A DNA stretch of 64,000 bases from Eutrigla gurnardus (GCA_963514095.1 OY741275.1:25655383-25719382), one strand, 5' to 3'; shown: positions 10,216 through 23,475, counted from the stretch's first letter. Program-made: numbers and translations. Notes: generated by a model from the letters alone, not told the origin.

Positions 10216-12171
10216 GTATCGGGTGTCTTGATTCCCGGGTGTGAGAGGTGGAGGTGGTGGTGCTGGTGGAGGTGGTGGTGCTGCAGGTGTGCCGGTATCA
10301 CGGCCGTCTGCTCTGAGCTGCTTTGTTTGCTCCGTTTGAAGGCCCATGTGGAACTGATCCACGGTGAACCCCATCCCTCTTTTCATCTCCAACCCCCGTG
10401 TTGTGTCAGCTGGACGGAGCACCACGCATGTGTTGGCTCTGCTGTAAAAAAAAAAAGAAAACAGTATTTGATTTGGCCCTTTTTCAGGACTTTCCAAACG
10501 TCCCCGTAGCTGTCCGTGCTGAGCTGGTTAACGCTGACCACTGCTGGGCTAATGTGGTTATGGTGTTTGTGTTTTTAACGCCTGTCCCCCCCCTTTTTTT
10601 TGTTCCTGGACTAGGATGGCACTCTGAGGTTCAGACCCCCTCCCTCCCAGCCCCCCCGGAGGCTCCTGAAGCCTCTGTAGTTAATAGGAGAAAGGTGCTT
10701 TTTGTCTGAAGAGTCCACGAGGAAGACGAGGGGTCAAGCCGAGACAGGAAACCCACGGCCGGTGCTGTGTGAAAACACGGAGCCCTTCAAAGGGGGGGGT
10801 GATCTCCCCCCGGGGACTTTTGCACACGGCCCGTCTTGAAAGAATGCCGCGACCCTACGGGTTTGCGAAACATCAGTCAACAAGTGTGCACCCGAGGTCA
10901 GAGGTCAGCGCACTTTTTATTTTTTCACCTGCTTCCTAACGGCCCGCCGGGGAACGTTTGAAGCGGCGGGCTGGTATTGCTTTGCTTTTTTTGTGTTGGG
11001 GGGGGGTGAGTTTGTTGACACATACAGTACAATACACCAGCGGACGCTTTGATGCGTTGGAAGATGTTACCGATACGTCCGCCGCACGCCAACCCAGCCG
11101 ATGTCGCCGCACAACTCCTCCACTTGTTTTTTATTTTCCCTGCTTTGATGTAAAGAGTCCGCAACAGAAACGTGCCCTCGTGTACGCCATTGTTTGAATC
11201 CCTGTTTCAACAAGAAGCGTGGAAAGGTCAAAGGGCGGGGGGTTTCATGCTATGGAGACAGAATCGGATCAAACGGACTGAGAGCCTTCCTCTCCCTCGT
11301 ATTATTTTTTCCTCACGCCGAGTCGCACGCGGCGCCGCCGATGTACGCTCGGCTGCAACACCGGCTATTTAAAAAAAAAACAGAAATGTTGCTTTACGTA
11401 CCGGTGGATCCCCTTCTATCCTTTCCAGTGTGATCCTTTCAGCCTGTCTGGCTGCACAGCTGTGCTTGGCACATCAGTGGGGGAGCTCCACTTTTATCAT
11501 AATCATTCTTTGAATACCTTTTTTTTTGTTGTCATTATCATAAAATATGTGAGTATTAAAGGGATGGATTTCCCCCGGCCCACGCCAACATCTTCATTAT
11601 CCATTCTGACTGACAAAAAAGCCCTGCTGTCCCAGAGAGTGACATTAATAAAAGATGGGGATTCTACAGCCTTTTATCAAGTCCTCTCTTGTTCTGTTCT
11701 GTTTTACTGTACAGCGTTTTTTTTACCTGCTCGGATGCTCCGTCACAACCGTACGGTGGGATCCCGCGTGGAGCTCTTTCATTGTGTTCTATTAATCACG
11801 CTGATGAGCGTTTTGATCACGTTAATCAATGGATATTCAGGGAGAATGGTGTCTGGATTGTAGCGCTGAATTCAACGTTGTCATCCCTTTGTTGCCGCAA
11901 AACATTCAGAAGAAGAAGAAGAAGCAGGGGAGCACTAATTTGAACCCACGGAGGGTGTTTTGGAACAGCGGGTGTGCTATTTTGCATCTGATAAGCAGCC
12001 CCCCCCCCTCCCCAAACACACACACACACACACACCTTTTCCAACACAGCAGCTCCAATAAGAAATGTCCATTAAAAAAAGCAGCAGAGGGAACACGTGA
12101 CCTTTTTGAACTCGCAATATTTTAGGAGGAGAAAAACCAGAATAACACGTTTTGGTTGTGTTAGTGTATTT

Positions 12172-12172
<1 letters not shown>
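10216..12172. other. Intergenic sequence, no gene seen
   Basis: It has mixed composition with short GGT-type (10245-10285) and homopolymer runs. The open frames here are short and lack recognisable domains. Confidence 0.7.

Positions 12173-12213
<41 letters not shown>
12173..12213. repeat. (CA)n microsatellite
   Basis: About 40 bases of uninterrupted CA. A shorter CA tract lies at 12015-12036. Confidence 0.95.
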
Positions 12214-12215
<2 letters not shown>

Positions 12216-12324
12216 ACATCTGTAACAGTGGCTCTGACAGAGTTCTCATCAATGTGACAGGATGTGATCAAGAGGCCGTCTTGTGATGTGTCCGCTGGGC
12301 CTCTGTCCCCCCCCCACCACAACA

Positions 12325-13060
12325 ATCCTAATGGGCTCTGATGGCCGCCTCCATCTTGCCTGTCTAATTGATGTAAATACTGCGTATTTGAACCCGCGGT
12401 CCTTCCCACCATCCTCCGATCTGCCTCCCCCCCCCTCCTCCCTCCGTTTTCCCTTCTAACAGGGGGGGTCAGAGGTGAGGCGGACCGAGCGATCATTAGA
12501 ATGGCAGCCCTTATTAGAGGAGCAGCTTGTCTGACACCCCGTCCACGTCCCGGAGAGGACCCCACCCTGTCCGCTCCATCTAGATCACATTACACGACAC
12601 CACCCTCCGAACGGACCCTACCAGTGCACTACGGCTCCGTCGGGGCCGCTAGGGCACGGTGGCATTTCCCCCCCCGCCCTCGCCCTCGCCTGTCACAGCG
12701 CCTTCCCTGACACCACTCTGTCCGTCTGGATGCACTCTGTCATTTTAAGGAGGGCCACTGTCAGCGGCGATTGGGCCCGCCGCGTCTACATGCCCTGGCA
12801 TTTTCAGCGGCGTTCCCCCTGAAACGGAGCATCCAGATCTCTCCGGAGAGAGAGGCTTGTGATGTGGCGGCCAATGATTAATAGTTAGAGATGGGGCTAT
12901 AAAACGTCCGGTGTGGCCAGATGCTAGCCAGGGCTTTTGCTGAACTGATATAATGGACAACGTCTTTGCCAATTTGGCTCCTTTACAAAGCGCTGGAAGT
13001 TCCCCAAGATTGATTCGGTTTCTGTGTAGCCCCCGGGGGCCGAGCGTTCAGGATGCACTC
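12325..13060. promoter_or_regulatory. Candidate conserved non-coding island
   Basis: The sequence is complex and interrupted only by short C runs. It includes GATGGCCGCCTCCATCTTG (two YY1-like words, about 12340-12358), GATCATTAGAATGGCAGCCC (about 12491-12510) and GGCCAATGATTAATAGTTAG (about 12869-12888). No coding potential is recognised. Regulatory status is inferred only from its texture. Confidence 0.3.
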
Positions 13061-13698
13061 TGGTGAAAAACGTTGTGTATTATCCTCAGCTGAGGCAGAA
13101 AGAAGAGAAAAAAGAATACACGCTGACATTTGCATGCAACGTTGACATTCTAAGACGATGTTTATGATCATTTTTATCCTAAGTCGAGGAAAAGCTCTCT
13201 GGCTGTGGATGAAAAGGGGGGATGAGGGCGGGGGGGGGGGGCCTTCTGAGGCTGTTTTGCAAAACAAAACGAAGCAGCTAGACCCCCTTATTGAAAAAAT
13301 ATAGTGCAGTGAGACGGAAATTTATTAACTGGCACCAGTTAATGTGTGCATTATTCATTTCTGGTGAGCATGAAAAATGATCTAAAGAGGTTTGAAATTG
13401 CAGACGCGCAGGCTGACTGCACAGTGGCTGGGCTCGCTGGCTCGTTTCATCCCCTCTTGCAGGGGTGTTTGGTGGGGCAGGGAGGTGGAGGAGGGAGGGA
13501 GGGAGGGAGGGGAGGATGGAGGACGGAGGGGAGGAGTGCGAGCCCCGTTCTGGACAGTAGGGCTTTCCAGTAACAGCTGTGCTTGTCTCACGAGGGGGCG
13601 GCAGCAGCACTGGGAGAGAGGCTGCTTGGGACAGATGGACCAGCCCGGCACCACCTCCCTCCACAGCTTCTCTTATTAAAAATACATCTCTACCACTA

Positions 13699-13701
<3 letters not shown>
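13061..13701. other. Intergenic sequence with GGGA-rich patch
   Basis: A G10-12 run at 13229-13240 and a GGGAGGGAGG patch at about 13484-13520. A single CTCF-like word CACGAGGGGGCGGCAG lies at about 13589. No gene is recognised. Confidence 0.55.

Positions 13702-13773
<72 letters not shown>
13702..13773. repeat. (GT)n microsatellite
   Basis: About 72 bases of perfect GT. Confidence 0.97.
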
Positions 13774-13774
<1 letters not shown>

Positions 13775-14639
13775 ACCATATCTGTGACGCCTTTTTAAAG
13801 TAAAGTTTTGAAGCCGAGAGAGAGAGCTTCATTTTTTTCCGATTCCCTGCTTATTTTCCGTCTCTTGACCTCTTTGCTTTGTAATCTTCTTCATCTCCTC
13901 TTCCACTACTCCGACACTAGGAGGCGCCGGGCCCAGTCTCCCCAGTGCCAGTGGCATATGGCTTTCCCCCGTGCTAAACATCCATACAAGCAGACAGGCC
14001 CATCAGTCATGGCCGTGGCCGGATGAGGGGAGAGAGAGCAGGCCTCTGATGAATGGTGTTTAGGACTCACCTGCTGTTAAAACATTACCTCCCAAGCCCC
14101 GCCCCCCGCCCCCAAACACTTGATACTATCTTGAAGTCCGGCCCTCGTGTGCACACATCATGTATAGCAAAAAGGAAATATGCTTCTTTTAAAAACCCCT
14201 TGCACAGAAAACCCCGGGTCAGGCCTTCGTAGACCAATTAATGCAGAGCATCTGCCGTATGGAAGGGCAAGCGCTAAAGAACTTCCGAGCCATTTTTTTT
14301 TTTTGGGCGGTTTAATAAGGAGGAGAAGCCGCTTCCTGCTTGCTCCAACAGCTCCTCGTTGCTGGAGCGAGCGTGGAATGGCTCTCCTCGATTAGACCAA
14401 ATTAATCCATTCTTCAGGGATTCTTTTTCTGGTTCTATGGTTGAAAAAAAAAAAAAAAAAAAACCCGGCACGCCTTTGTTCTTCACTCGAGCCCCGGCGT
14501 TTTTTCTGCCAAATTTAACAGAAGGCTCGGAGGGTAACAGGGGTCCAGCCCAGTATCACCTTCTGGAGCAGAGCAACTAGCAGAGAAAGACAATCAAGCC
14601 TGAACCCTGCTGTCTCCGGCACAAAGTGAAAAGACTCTA
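13774..14639. other. Intergenic sequence, nothing recognised
   Basis: It contains an A-run at 14444-14463. Otherwise complex, with no domain-bearing frame. Confidence 0.6.
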
Positions 14640-14800
14640 ATTGGGCTTTTTTTCCCTTTTTTACGCTGCATTTTCCTGCAGGATTGCTGGATCATGAAAA
14701 AGCAATTAAACCTCCGAGCTGCAATTCATTCTCATTTTTATCCTTTCATTGGAAATAGACAAATTTGAAATCACTTATGTGAGTCAACACTTATGCTTTT
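14640..14800. promoter_or_regulatory. Candidate enhancer-like island
   Basis: It is a clean, AT-rich, low-repeat block with homeodomain-type words: CTAATTGGGC, AAAGCAATTAAACC and GCAATTCATTCTCA, followed by GAAATCACTTATGTGAGTCA. There is no reading frame. Function is inferred from texture only. Confidence 0.35.
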
Positions 14801-15985
14801 TGTGATTTTTTTTTTTTTTTTTTCTTGGCAGAGACCAGCTGTCGGCTTAAAGGAGCCGATCGCATATTTAGACAAATGGAAATACAGTCAAATTACAAGA
14901 AGATGAAGGTTCTTCAGCAAATGACCTCAAAGGAGGAAGAGTTAATAAGAATAAGGTCTTTAAATCTGCAATTAGTTTAAACAAATATCCTTCAAACCTT
15001 TCAAACCTGCACCCAGAAACACTGAGGAGACTGCAGTTCTCTGTGTTGCCTCTAGAGGCAGCGCTGCCCACAAAACCATGACCTCAGGACTGCAGTGGGG
15101 AAAAGTCAGCAGCATTCAATGTGATCTTTTTCTTTAGGATATTAATTTGCTTTTCCTTTCAAGAGAAACATATGAATCAGAGAATATATAGAATATAAAT
15201 GTTTGTGATCTTTAAAAGTGTTCGTCATGATCACAGATTTCTCCTGGTGAAATAAAAATAATAAATCAGTTTACATTACTAATAAAAATAATATTCTCGA
15301 GGACTATTTGATTTGCAGCAGTGTGACATTTTACATTTTCCCTTCTCCGAAATAATAACGATGTAATCAACCCCTCAGAAAACGATTTCCTAAACACATT
15401 ATTTGAGTAAATATTTTTTTATAGAGCCCATAATAATCCAGCGGAGCCTCAATTAAAGTTTCACCGGCTGTGTTGTAATTGGATCTACGTGCTTTTTCAT
15501 CGAGCAGGAGAATCAAAATCTCATTTGTTGGAGTTTTATTCTGTTGGAAAAATCAAACGAGACAAAACAAGTGAAAGAGACGGTGAAGAAGTCCACATCA
15601 AGTATCGACACTCGTTGAAAACAACATGAACTGTCAGGATAATTTTCAAAAACATTTCAAGCGATGAAAACATTAAACACAAAGGGAGTAAAAATAGAAA
15701 AGTTACCAGAATAAAAATGATATAAATGACAAGAAGTTTAGTTCACCACCTAATTAAATACAAATTAATTATTTTAGGCCCCTGTTTTTTCCTCCTTCTC
15801 CTCCCTTGTTGACTTTAAAATATATTTAGCCACAACAATAACTCATAATTAGACACACAGGATGACCAGCAGCCACCGGCTCCGTCTTCAGTCCCAGCAT
15901 TGTTAACCGCCTCATAACTCTGAACGTTCCAGTCGGCGGAGTCCATACATTGTAAATTAGGTCTGTTAATCTACTCTCTGCTCCA

Positions 15986-16020
<35 letters not shown>

Positions 16021-17035
16021 CCATTCAGCAGGGTTTTTTTAGTTTTTCCCACCGTGCACAAAGTGATCGACTCTCACACCCAGACGGTGAGATGTCAACA
16101 TGAAATACCTTCATTTGCATCAGCTTTAAAAACCTCCTGACTTCTTGTTGTGCCAGCGACCCCACCAGTGTCTCCATAAAATTCACTTTAGCCACGGGGG
16201 TCCTGAGACCTTGCTAAATACTGGCCCAATACCGCTGTCAACAGTCCGTCAATCACATGACAAATCCTTCTGATTAAACGGAGCCTCGCCGCCGCCGCCG
16301 CCCGCCGCCTCACAATAGACCGGAATCAGCCGAATTAAAGTCTGGACGTTTATATCTTTATGCTATTTCTACAGACATTTCCCTCAGAGAGGTCACATTT
16401 TACATCATATCTGAAATCTGTTATTTTCAGCATCCAAATTATTGTTTTTAATCCCACTTGATTTTTATACATTTAAATAATTAGAATAATTTAATTTTGC
16501 TCAACAAATGCCTCATGAGGATGAACTAATTAAATATATTAGATTCAGTTCAAATAAATTAATTTGCTGACGCATTTGTACCAAATTAAAATATTACAAT
16601 CACTTTTTCTGAAAAAAATTAAATAAAAATGAATAGATGAAAAAAAAAAGGGGGCAAATGATTCTTTAAGGAAGCGGCGACGCATCATACAAATGAAGCT
16701 GCCTTTCTAAGAGCATCTAAGCAGCCTGCAAAGCAGACAGACAGACAGACAGACAGCTGAATAGAAAGACAGGCGGTGGTCAGATAAGAGGGGAGCGTCC
16801 AATCGGGTCGCCGGGAGCCGATACGTGCTCGCCACGTCTAAATCCTGGAGGTTTGGTCTGAGGAGGAAGGGTTTAACTTAAACCCCTTTCAAAGTGCTAA
16901 ATGTGTTTTTGTAATTAAACCCATACAATTAACAGTGACAAGCACAGGTCAAAGGGTCGGCTCCCCTGTTCAGAGTGGACGAGCGAGGGAGAGGGGGAGA
17001 GAGAGAGCACACGCTGCCACAAAGTTCTAAAAGCA
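14801..17035. other. AT-rich intergenic sequence
   Basis: It contains a T-run (14808-14823), a CA tract (15989-16016), a CCG/CGC patch (16289-16308) and a short CAGA tract (16735-16755). 16645-16735 is complex and may be conserved. No gene is recognised. Confidence 0.6.
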
Positions 17036-17039
17036 GTGA

Positions 17040-17353
17040 ATGAAGAGAGAGAGAGAGAGAGAGAGGGAGGGCGAGAGGCATTGAAGCCGTGTGGATTTCA
17101 GTGTTCGGGCTATACGCCGCTCTGCAAGTTAACCTCCAGACCACAGTGTTTATTCTGGAGCCGTGTTCCAGATCTGAGGGGGGGGCATCAAAGACGTGGA
17201 GCTGTCGGAGCAAAGCTCTTAGCTGCTCCTTAAAACCCCACATTAAGGGAACCGGAGCAGCTGTGGCAATTTGTGACAATATTTTTACTGTAAATACGAC
17301 TCCACATGGCTGCGGGTAACGGATTACCCACACACACACACACACACACACAC
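17040..17353. repeat. (GA)n tract and (CA)n tract flanking unique sequence
   Basis: GA repeats at about 17046-17068 and CA at 17331-17353. The sequence between them is not recognised. Confidence 0.7.
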
Positions 17354-17935
17354 GATCCAGTGTGAAACAGAATCTAAAAGCAAAATAGTGTGTGTGTGAC
17401 ATCAAAAAGACACCTTTTAAAAAAATACAAAGTAAAGATGGTGAATATAATATGTTAAACTCTTTTATTGTGGCGTTTTATGAGTCTGGAGCCCAAAAAA
17501 GGGCGTGAAATCATCGATATGTTAAAGAAGATTATGTGCAAAAGTATTATTTACACTGCAGTTATAATTACACTGCTGTCGTGAAATATGACTGAAATTA
17601 AATAAACATATTGTATCAAACCAATATAATTTAAATTGACTCTCTGTCACGGTTTGTTCTGTTTTTGTAAAAAAGAAAAGATTATTTTGAGATAATATAT
17701 TAAATTCATATTTTCTTGTTTGTAAAAGCTGCTCCATCATTTATGAACCCGTCACGGTGAAATATTCTGTTTCACCCACCAGATCCCATCTTATTATGAC
17801 AATTTAAAATATTGAATTGTGGCCTTAAAAAAGAAAAGGTTGGATGTGACACCAAACGAGTGCTTCATCTCCACGTGTAACATAAAAATAAAGGGCTCAG
17901 GTATAATTCTAAGTGAAGCTGACAACACCTTCTTC
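17354..17935. other. AT-rich intergenic sequence, nothing recognised
   Basis: No repeats of note and no coding potential. Confidence 0.6.
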
Positions 17936-18130
17936 TCTTTTTTTAAAGAGCACACTGTTACAAACTCACCCAGCCATGAAATCATAATGGATCTCATTCA
18001 GAGGCTCCGATGGCCCGCTCATTATTCTGGAACCATTCAAAACATTGCTTCTCCCATTGCTGCCAGCACCACATGAAAGGCTTTTAATAGAGTGAAGTGA
18101 GGCCTGCAAAACTGAAAATGAATGAAGGGG
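17936..18130. promoter_or_regulatory. Candidate enhancer-like island
   Basis: Complex sequence with CCAGCCATGAAATCATAATG, GCCCGCTCATTATTCTGG and CTTTTAATAGAGTG. Low CpG and repeat-free. The ORF that crosses it shows no domain. Regulatory reading is an inference. Confidence 0.35.
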
Positions 18131-18361
18131 AGGAGGAAAAAAAAATCTGTCTTCAGTCTTTGTGTTGACTGAATTATCTGTCTAATTATAATTATAGTTT
18201 TGCCGCCGCCGCCCGCTCCACGTTTGAATCCCTAAACGTTTTTTAACCAATCGTTCTCTTCTCACATTAAAACATTACCGTCACGCATCTGTGTGGTTTT
18301 AAATGTATTTACACAATCAGAAATGTTTTTCATCCAACTCTGGGAATAAGTGTTTATCACT

Positions 18362-18364
<3 letters not shown>

Positions 18365-18451
<87 letters not shown>

Positions 18452-18551
18452 TGCAGGAAACAGCCAGAAGAGCCGCCGTGATCTTAGTGTGCGACCGATG
18501 TCACCTCACGGCCTGATGGACACAGCTGTCTCCCCGCAGGCAAGACAGGAA

Positions 18552-18637
<86 letters not shown>
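18365..18637. repeat. Twin (GT)n microsatellites separated by about 105 bases
   Basis: GT tracts at 18365-18450 and 18555-18637, each more than 80 bases, flank a unique segment ending in CTCCCCGCAGGCAAGACAGG. Confidence 0.97.
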
Positions 18638-18640
<3 letters not shown>

Positions 18641-20060
18641 TTGGCGACGGTGTTGATTGTCCTCTGGCACTTTCTGGGTTATGTGCCCACTCAGCGTGGC
18701 ATCCCCCGCCAATGTTGACACCCGCCAAAATAAAAGTTTACACGACGGACAGCAGAGCAAACACACAACAGTAGAGTCGCACAGAAGGAAACTCCTCTTC
18801 ATGTTGCCGACCACATCAGAGCCACGCAGACTCACAAACTTCAACACTTGGGGGTCACCAGAGTCCTGGACCGGGACATCGCCGCCACCGCCGTGATGAC
18901 ACGCATGCTGGTGTAGCGCACACACACACACACACACATCCAGGAGACCCGTGAGCACGAATCCCACAGGACTAAAAACTAACAATTAATTACAATTACA
19001 ATGAATTCAAAGAAATGCTTTTACACAGTTGGTGTCACTTTCTGCACAAGCTTCAGTGAAATTCTGTCCAAAACAAGTCGCATGTGTCTGAAATCACTAT
19101 TAGTTACTTATTAAGTTAATAATTAGAACATTCAAAATCATAAATCCAGTTTTTACAAAGCTTGAAATTATGAATTTGGACGATTCCGATTTTTTTTCGA
19201 AACAAAGACGACGTGATAATCTCCTCAGAATATGATTCAAATGGAAGTCAATAACTGGCCAGCTGTGTTTGGATGGAGCTCCACCCCCCTCCGGGTCCAG
19301 ACAGGTACGGGGGGGGAGGGGGGGCTCAGAGCTCATGTTAGCAGCAGAGGAAGGAGCCACTCAGACCGGTTGGAGGGCCACGACGAGCCGAGGGGCCACG
19401 GAGACACAGAAACATGCTGACATACGCAAACACACCGGTGTGGAGGTGCACACACACACACACACACACACGCCGCGGGGCCAAAGCCAATTAACACCCT
19501 GCCACAGCGCGGATCATTCTCCGAGCCGTCGTGGAACAGGAGGGCATATGTGGATAATCATACATGCAAATTAGACCAACACGTGAAAAAAAAGGCATCG
19601 ACATTTCTGGCAAACAACCCGTAAACTCAACTCCATCAGTTTCAAAATCATAACATTTACAATATAAAGCAGCGAGGATAAAAGTTATCATGTGAAACTA
19701 TGAAATATAATGAAGTTTAATTGAAGTGCTACATCATAACTTCCATTAAATCCCAAACAGCAGCAGTGAAGCTCTGCTTCCCTGAAGTTTGACTCCGATA
19801 CCAGAAGATGGCAACATACCTCTGGCTCAGACATGCCTCCCTCCACTGCTCCTTCTCTTTTTTTAACTTATTTATGCATTCATGTTCACCTAGTGCTTCA
19901 TTTCTATATTTATTTATTCATTTACTCGTGCTGCAATACAAACATTAGCAGCGCTGAGGAGATGGAGCAGGTAAATATAGTGAATTATTCACCGGGTCCC
20001 CGACTCCACTACTGGCCAGTTAGGGGCCCGGATAAAAGCCCGGCACACGGGATCCCTGAG

Positions 20061-20062
<2 letters not shown>
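18638..20062. other. Intergenic sequence, nothing recognised
   Basis: Short CA tracts at about 18919-18938 and 19450-19471. G-rich patch at 19309-19323. Confidence 0.6.
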
Positions 20063-20117
<55 letters not shown>

Positions 20118-20428
20118 CACAGGTGTGTGTTACTGTGTGTGTATTCAGACCTCGTAGGTGAAGGCAGGCAGATTGCTGCAGTCGCTGCAGAATCGAACAC
20201 ACATATTTAACCTCCTTTTCCTCTGCACAACAGTTTACTATGGTTTACTATTCCTCCGCTCTTCCTCTCCTCCTCCTCCTCCTCCTCCTCCTCCTCCTCC
20301 TCCTCGCCGTGTGACGTTTGTTACATAAGCAAATGAACAGTGAGACCACGACAGGGTTCCAACGTTAACACCCAGAAGCCAAGACAGCCGTGGCGTCAGT
20401 CCTGACTAATGCAGCGTTGGTGCCTTTC

Positions 20429-20467
<39 letters not shown>

Positions 20468-20672
20468 ACAACAGAGCGAATGGCAAATGAGTGTCTTAGT
20501 TACAGTAGCAGGTCTCTATCGCTGCACGACGACGGCTGATCCACTTTGCCCCCACGACGCTGCGGCGGCGGCGACTGTCACTTCAAACAGACTGGAGACG
20601 AGTATGCACGCCGGCGTGGTAAACAATTTAATATTTGATGTACAGTACAGCGAGTAAGAACCCTCCCCTCGT

Positions 20673-20731
<59 letters not shown>
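20063..20731. repeat. Cluster of microsatellites: (GT)n, (CTC)n, (GT)n, (GT)n
   Basis: GT at 20063-20114, CTC/TCC at 20267-20305, GT at 20433-20466 and GT at 20678-20731. Confidence 0.95.
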
Positions 20732-20734
<3 letters not shown>

Positions 20735-21602
20735 GTGCAGTGAGGCTACATGAGGCAATGAGAGCGTTCGAGTGCATGCATAATGTCTCCAAAGATGACG
20801 ATGAAGAAAAAAAACACGGCGAGATGGTGATGCAGAGGTTTTTCTAATGCGTGACGGCTGCTTTTTTTTTAATAAAAATATCTGCAGTGATGAAATAATA
20901 TGTAATTATAGCATCATTGTAATCACATCATAATCACGTGTCATTTTCCTAAAAAAAACACTTTTTTTTGTGTTATCAGCCCAGATTTGACCCTCTGAAA
21001 CAATGTATTATGTAAACAAAAAAATATATATATTTTTTTTTTTCCCACCATAAATGAAAATGACGTTCATCTCCATTATATTGGTGCACCAGTGGAAGTG
21101 TTAAAAAAGTCTAATTTTGCAGCATCAAACACATCACTAAATACAGATTTCTTATCGTATCACATTTTATTCGGATGAGACTCGTCTGAGAGAGATTCCA
21201 CATCAACGTCAAACTGTACAGTTGTGTTAGATCCCCATGGCGTGGGTGTCCGACTCAGCCAGGGCAATGTGGCACGACCGGAGAGAGAGAGAGAGAGAGA
21301 GCCAGTTGGTCGGCTGAAGTGTGAGAGCTGGGAGCAGAACAATTACAGCAGTCACTTACCATCACAGTGTCTGGTTGAGGCGATGGCTCAGCGGGACGCC
21401 GCGGGGCAGGAACCAAGCTTTCATCCAGCTGGTATCACAAGATCAAGCTGGTCATGCCAGGAAATGACAAAACAATATGCTGAGTGCAGCCCGATGCTTT
21501 AAACATGTTGTATTAAATAACTCTGAATGACAAATTATCAGATAGATATATTGGACTCACCTGTTGGCTTATGCAAAAATGTCTTCCACTTCCTGTTCGC
21601 CA
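20732..21602. other. AT-rich intergenic sequence
   Basis: It contains a GA tract (21283-21302). No gene is recognised. Confidence 0.6.
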
Positions 21603-22368
21603 ACATACGATGGCCCACTGTAGGAGGAAAAAAAATGGAGCCGAGAGAGGGGGAGCAACATTCTGAGGAAAAAAGTTGCAAATTTGTGACTTTATAAAGG
21701 AACAAACTTGCTACTTTATAAAAACTTGCAGATTTGATACCTTGTTACGGTGCTAACAACCAACATTTACGCTATTTCACTTATAAGAGGAAGTAAACAT
21801 GTTGCTTTGACAAGTGAAAGCTACCGCTAGCATCGTAGCTCAACCCCCCGATCAATAAAACACCCATAAGATGACAATTTGACCTCAAATAAATAAAAGC
21901 AAAAGTAAGCATCAACATCATCACCCTAAGGACCTTAAACGAGGCGTTGTCACACGTTGGGATGATTCATTAAAAACATAAACATACACATTCGTAAACG
22001 TACATTCAAGAGAAGTTAGCTAGCATAAATGCCGGTTGTTAGCACCATAATATAGTAGTGTTTTTAAAGTAGCAAATTTGCTTGAAAAAAAAAAGGAGCC
22101 AAGAGAGAGGGGCAATATTCTCGCACACACACACTCGCAAACTTTTTTTTTCTCTGAATATTTTCCCCCTATCTCTGCTTTTTTTTTCCCGCAGTGGCCT
22201 TCAATATTCAGAGAAAAAAAAACGCAAAGTTGCGAGTTTATGAAGTCGCATATTTGCTACTTTAAAAACTCGCAACTTTGCGATTTTTTCCCTCAGAATA
22301 GCCCTTCTCGCTCGGTTCCGTTTTTTTTTTCTTTTTTTTCCTACAGTGGCCGTAAACACGCCGTCGTG
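21603..22368 (+). mobile_element. MITE-like family M, copy 1 (probably with a second partial copy)
   Basis: Near-palindromic: the start GGCCCACTGTAGGAGG and GGAGCCGAGAGAGG mirror the end CCTACAGTGGCCGT. The inner phrases GTGAAAGCTACCGCTAGCAT and CGATCAATAAAACACCCATA are shared with copies at 54.5 and 59.1 kb. A second set of end sequences at about 22095-22215 suggests a nested or joined element. There is no transposase frame. Confidence 0.8.
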
Positions 22369-22576
22369 GCAGACAGACATGACAAACATTTAAAGTTTAA
22401 ACTCGATTAATATATTTCTGTCAGCTTTCAAAATAAAGCTCCGGTTCCAGATGGAGAATGTGAGTTAAAAAAAAAAAAAGTGACTGCATGTGCCAAAATA
22501 AATCACCCACAGACATTCAACATACATGCATTTACACAAACATGTCTCACACACACACACACACACTCACACACAG

Positions 22577-22960
22577 AGCTGAGGCGGCGGCGGCGGCTGA
22601 CCGCGTTAGCCCTCGTCCTCAGGTTCAGTGGTGGCCGGTCCTGCAGCCTCACCTCCCTCCTGTCACGTCTGATTCTCCTGGTGGGATCCATCATCTGGTT
22701 GGCAGTCTGGGGGTGCCAGTCACCGCGTCCCCGGGGGGGCGAGGCGGCGGCGGCGGGAGCCCCGCGAGGCGCTGAAGCCTCCCCAGCCTCGGCAGCAGCT
22801 GTGCGGGAGACAGAAGAGAGGTGCAGCACAGATGTGGGAGTCTGGAGCCGACAGAAGGTATACATGGCTGGTTTTCCACGGTCGGCCATGTTTGTTATTC
22901 CGCCCGTTTTTTCCCTGGGAGGAAGAAGCGAGGGGACCCTTGATCTGGATCACGGCTAAG
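22577..22960. other. CpG-rich block with long open frames, unassigned
   Basis: GCGGCGGCGGCGG and GGGGGGGCGAGGCGG make this the most CpG-rich stretch of the desert. Open frames on both strands are long because of composition. An acceptor-like TCCTGCAG and a donor-like AAGGTATAC border part of it, so an exon of an unknown non-coding transcript cannot be excluded. No protein family is recognised. Confidence 0.3.
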
Positions 22961-23104
22961 CACACTTGGCTTTTTGTTCCCGAGACGAAAACGAGAGAGA
23001 GGAGGAAAGAAAGACTTAAGATGAAATCCAGTCACTTCACACCAGAGTTCAGAGCCGTGACACAACTTTTCCCTTCGCTAAGTTAAAATGTATGAACATT
23101 AATG

Positions 23105-23475
23105 ATGGGTAAAAATATCGATACGGAAATATATTGCGATACTTTCAAGATTCATGTTTAGACGCGTTGTGAATGCAGTACTTTATCCTTTTTCATTTTA
23201 TTTTCAATATTTATTCCAGTGAATTCCATGGGAATTAATAAAATGGAGATCAATATCATCTGATGTACATATACAGGTACTTGTGTTTTCATCTTTATTT
23301 ATATCGCAATATCGTGATAAGTATCGTATCGTGAAAAAAGTATCATGATACGTATTGTATTGTGACCAAAGTATTGTGATATGTATTGTATCATGTTGTG
23401 ACCAAAGTATTGTGATATGTATTGTATCATGACCGAAGTATCGTGATATGTATCGTATCGTGAGCTTCTTGCCAA
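23105..23475. repeat. ATCG-word repeat with local tandem units
   Basis: AATATCGATACGG opens the block. From 23300 the words AGTATTGTGATATGTATTGT and AGTATCGTGATATGTATCGT repeat with slips. This is typical of decayed AT-rich non-autonomous elements. Family not named. Confidence 0.6.

Noticed and set aside
13586..13604. Single CTCF-like site CACGAGGGGGCGGCAG
   Set aside because: It differs from the core at the leading base and stands alone. Kept only as a note, not a call.
13278..13679. Several overlapping 75 to 128 residue frames
   Set aside because: They lie over a GGGA-rich patch and are open on both strands through composition. No family resemblance.
18303..18985. Reading frames rich in Cys-Val or Thr-His
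   Set aside because: They are translations of (GT)n/(CA)n. The same holds at 31.0, 38.5, 43.8, 53.8 and 58.6 kb.
22480..22959. 159-residue reading frame
   Set aside because: It crosses a CA repeat and a GC-rich block, has no recognised domain, and is mirrored by long frames on the other strand, as expected from base composition.
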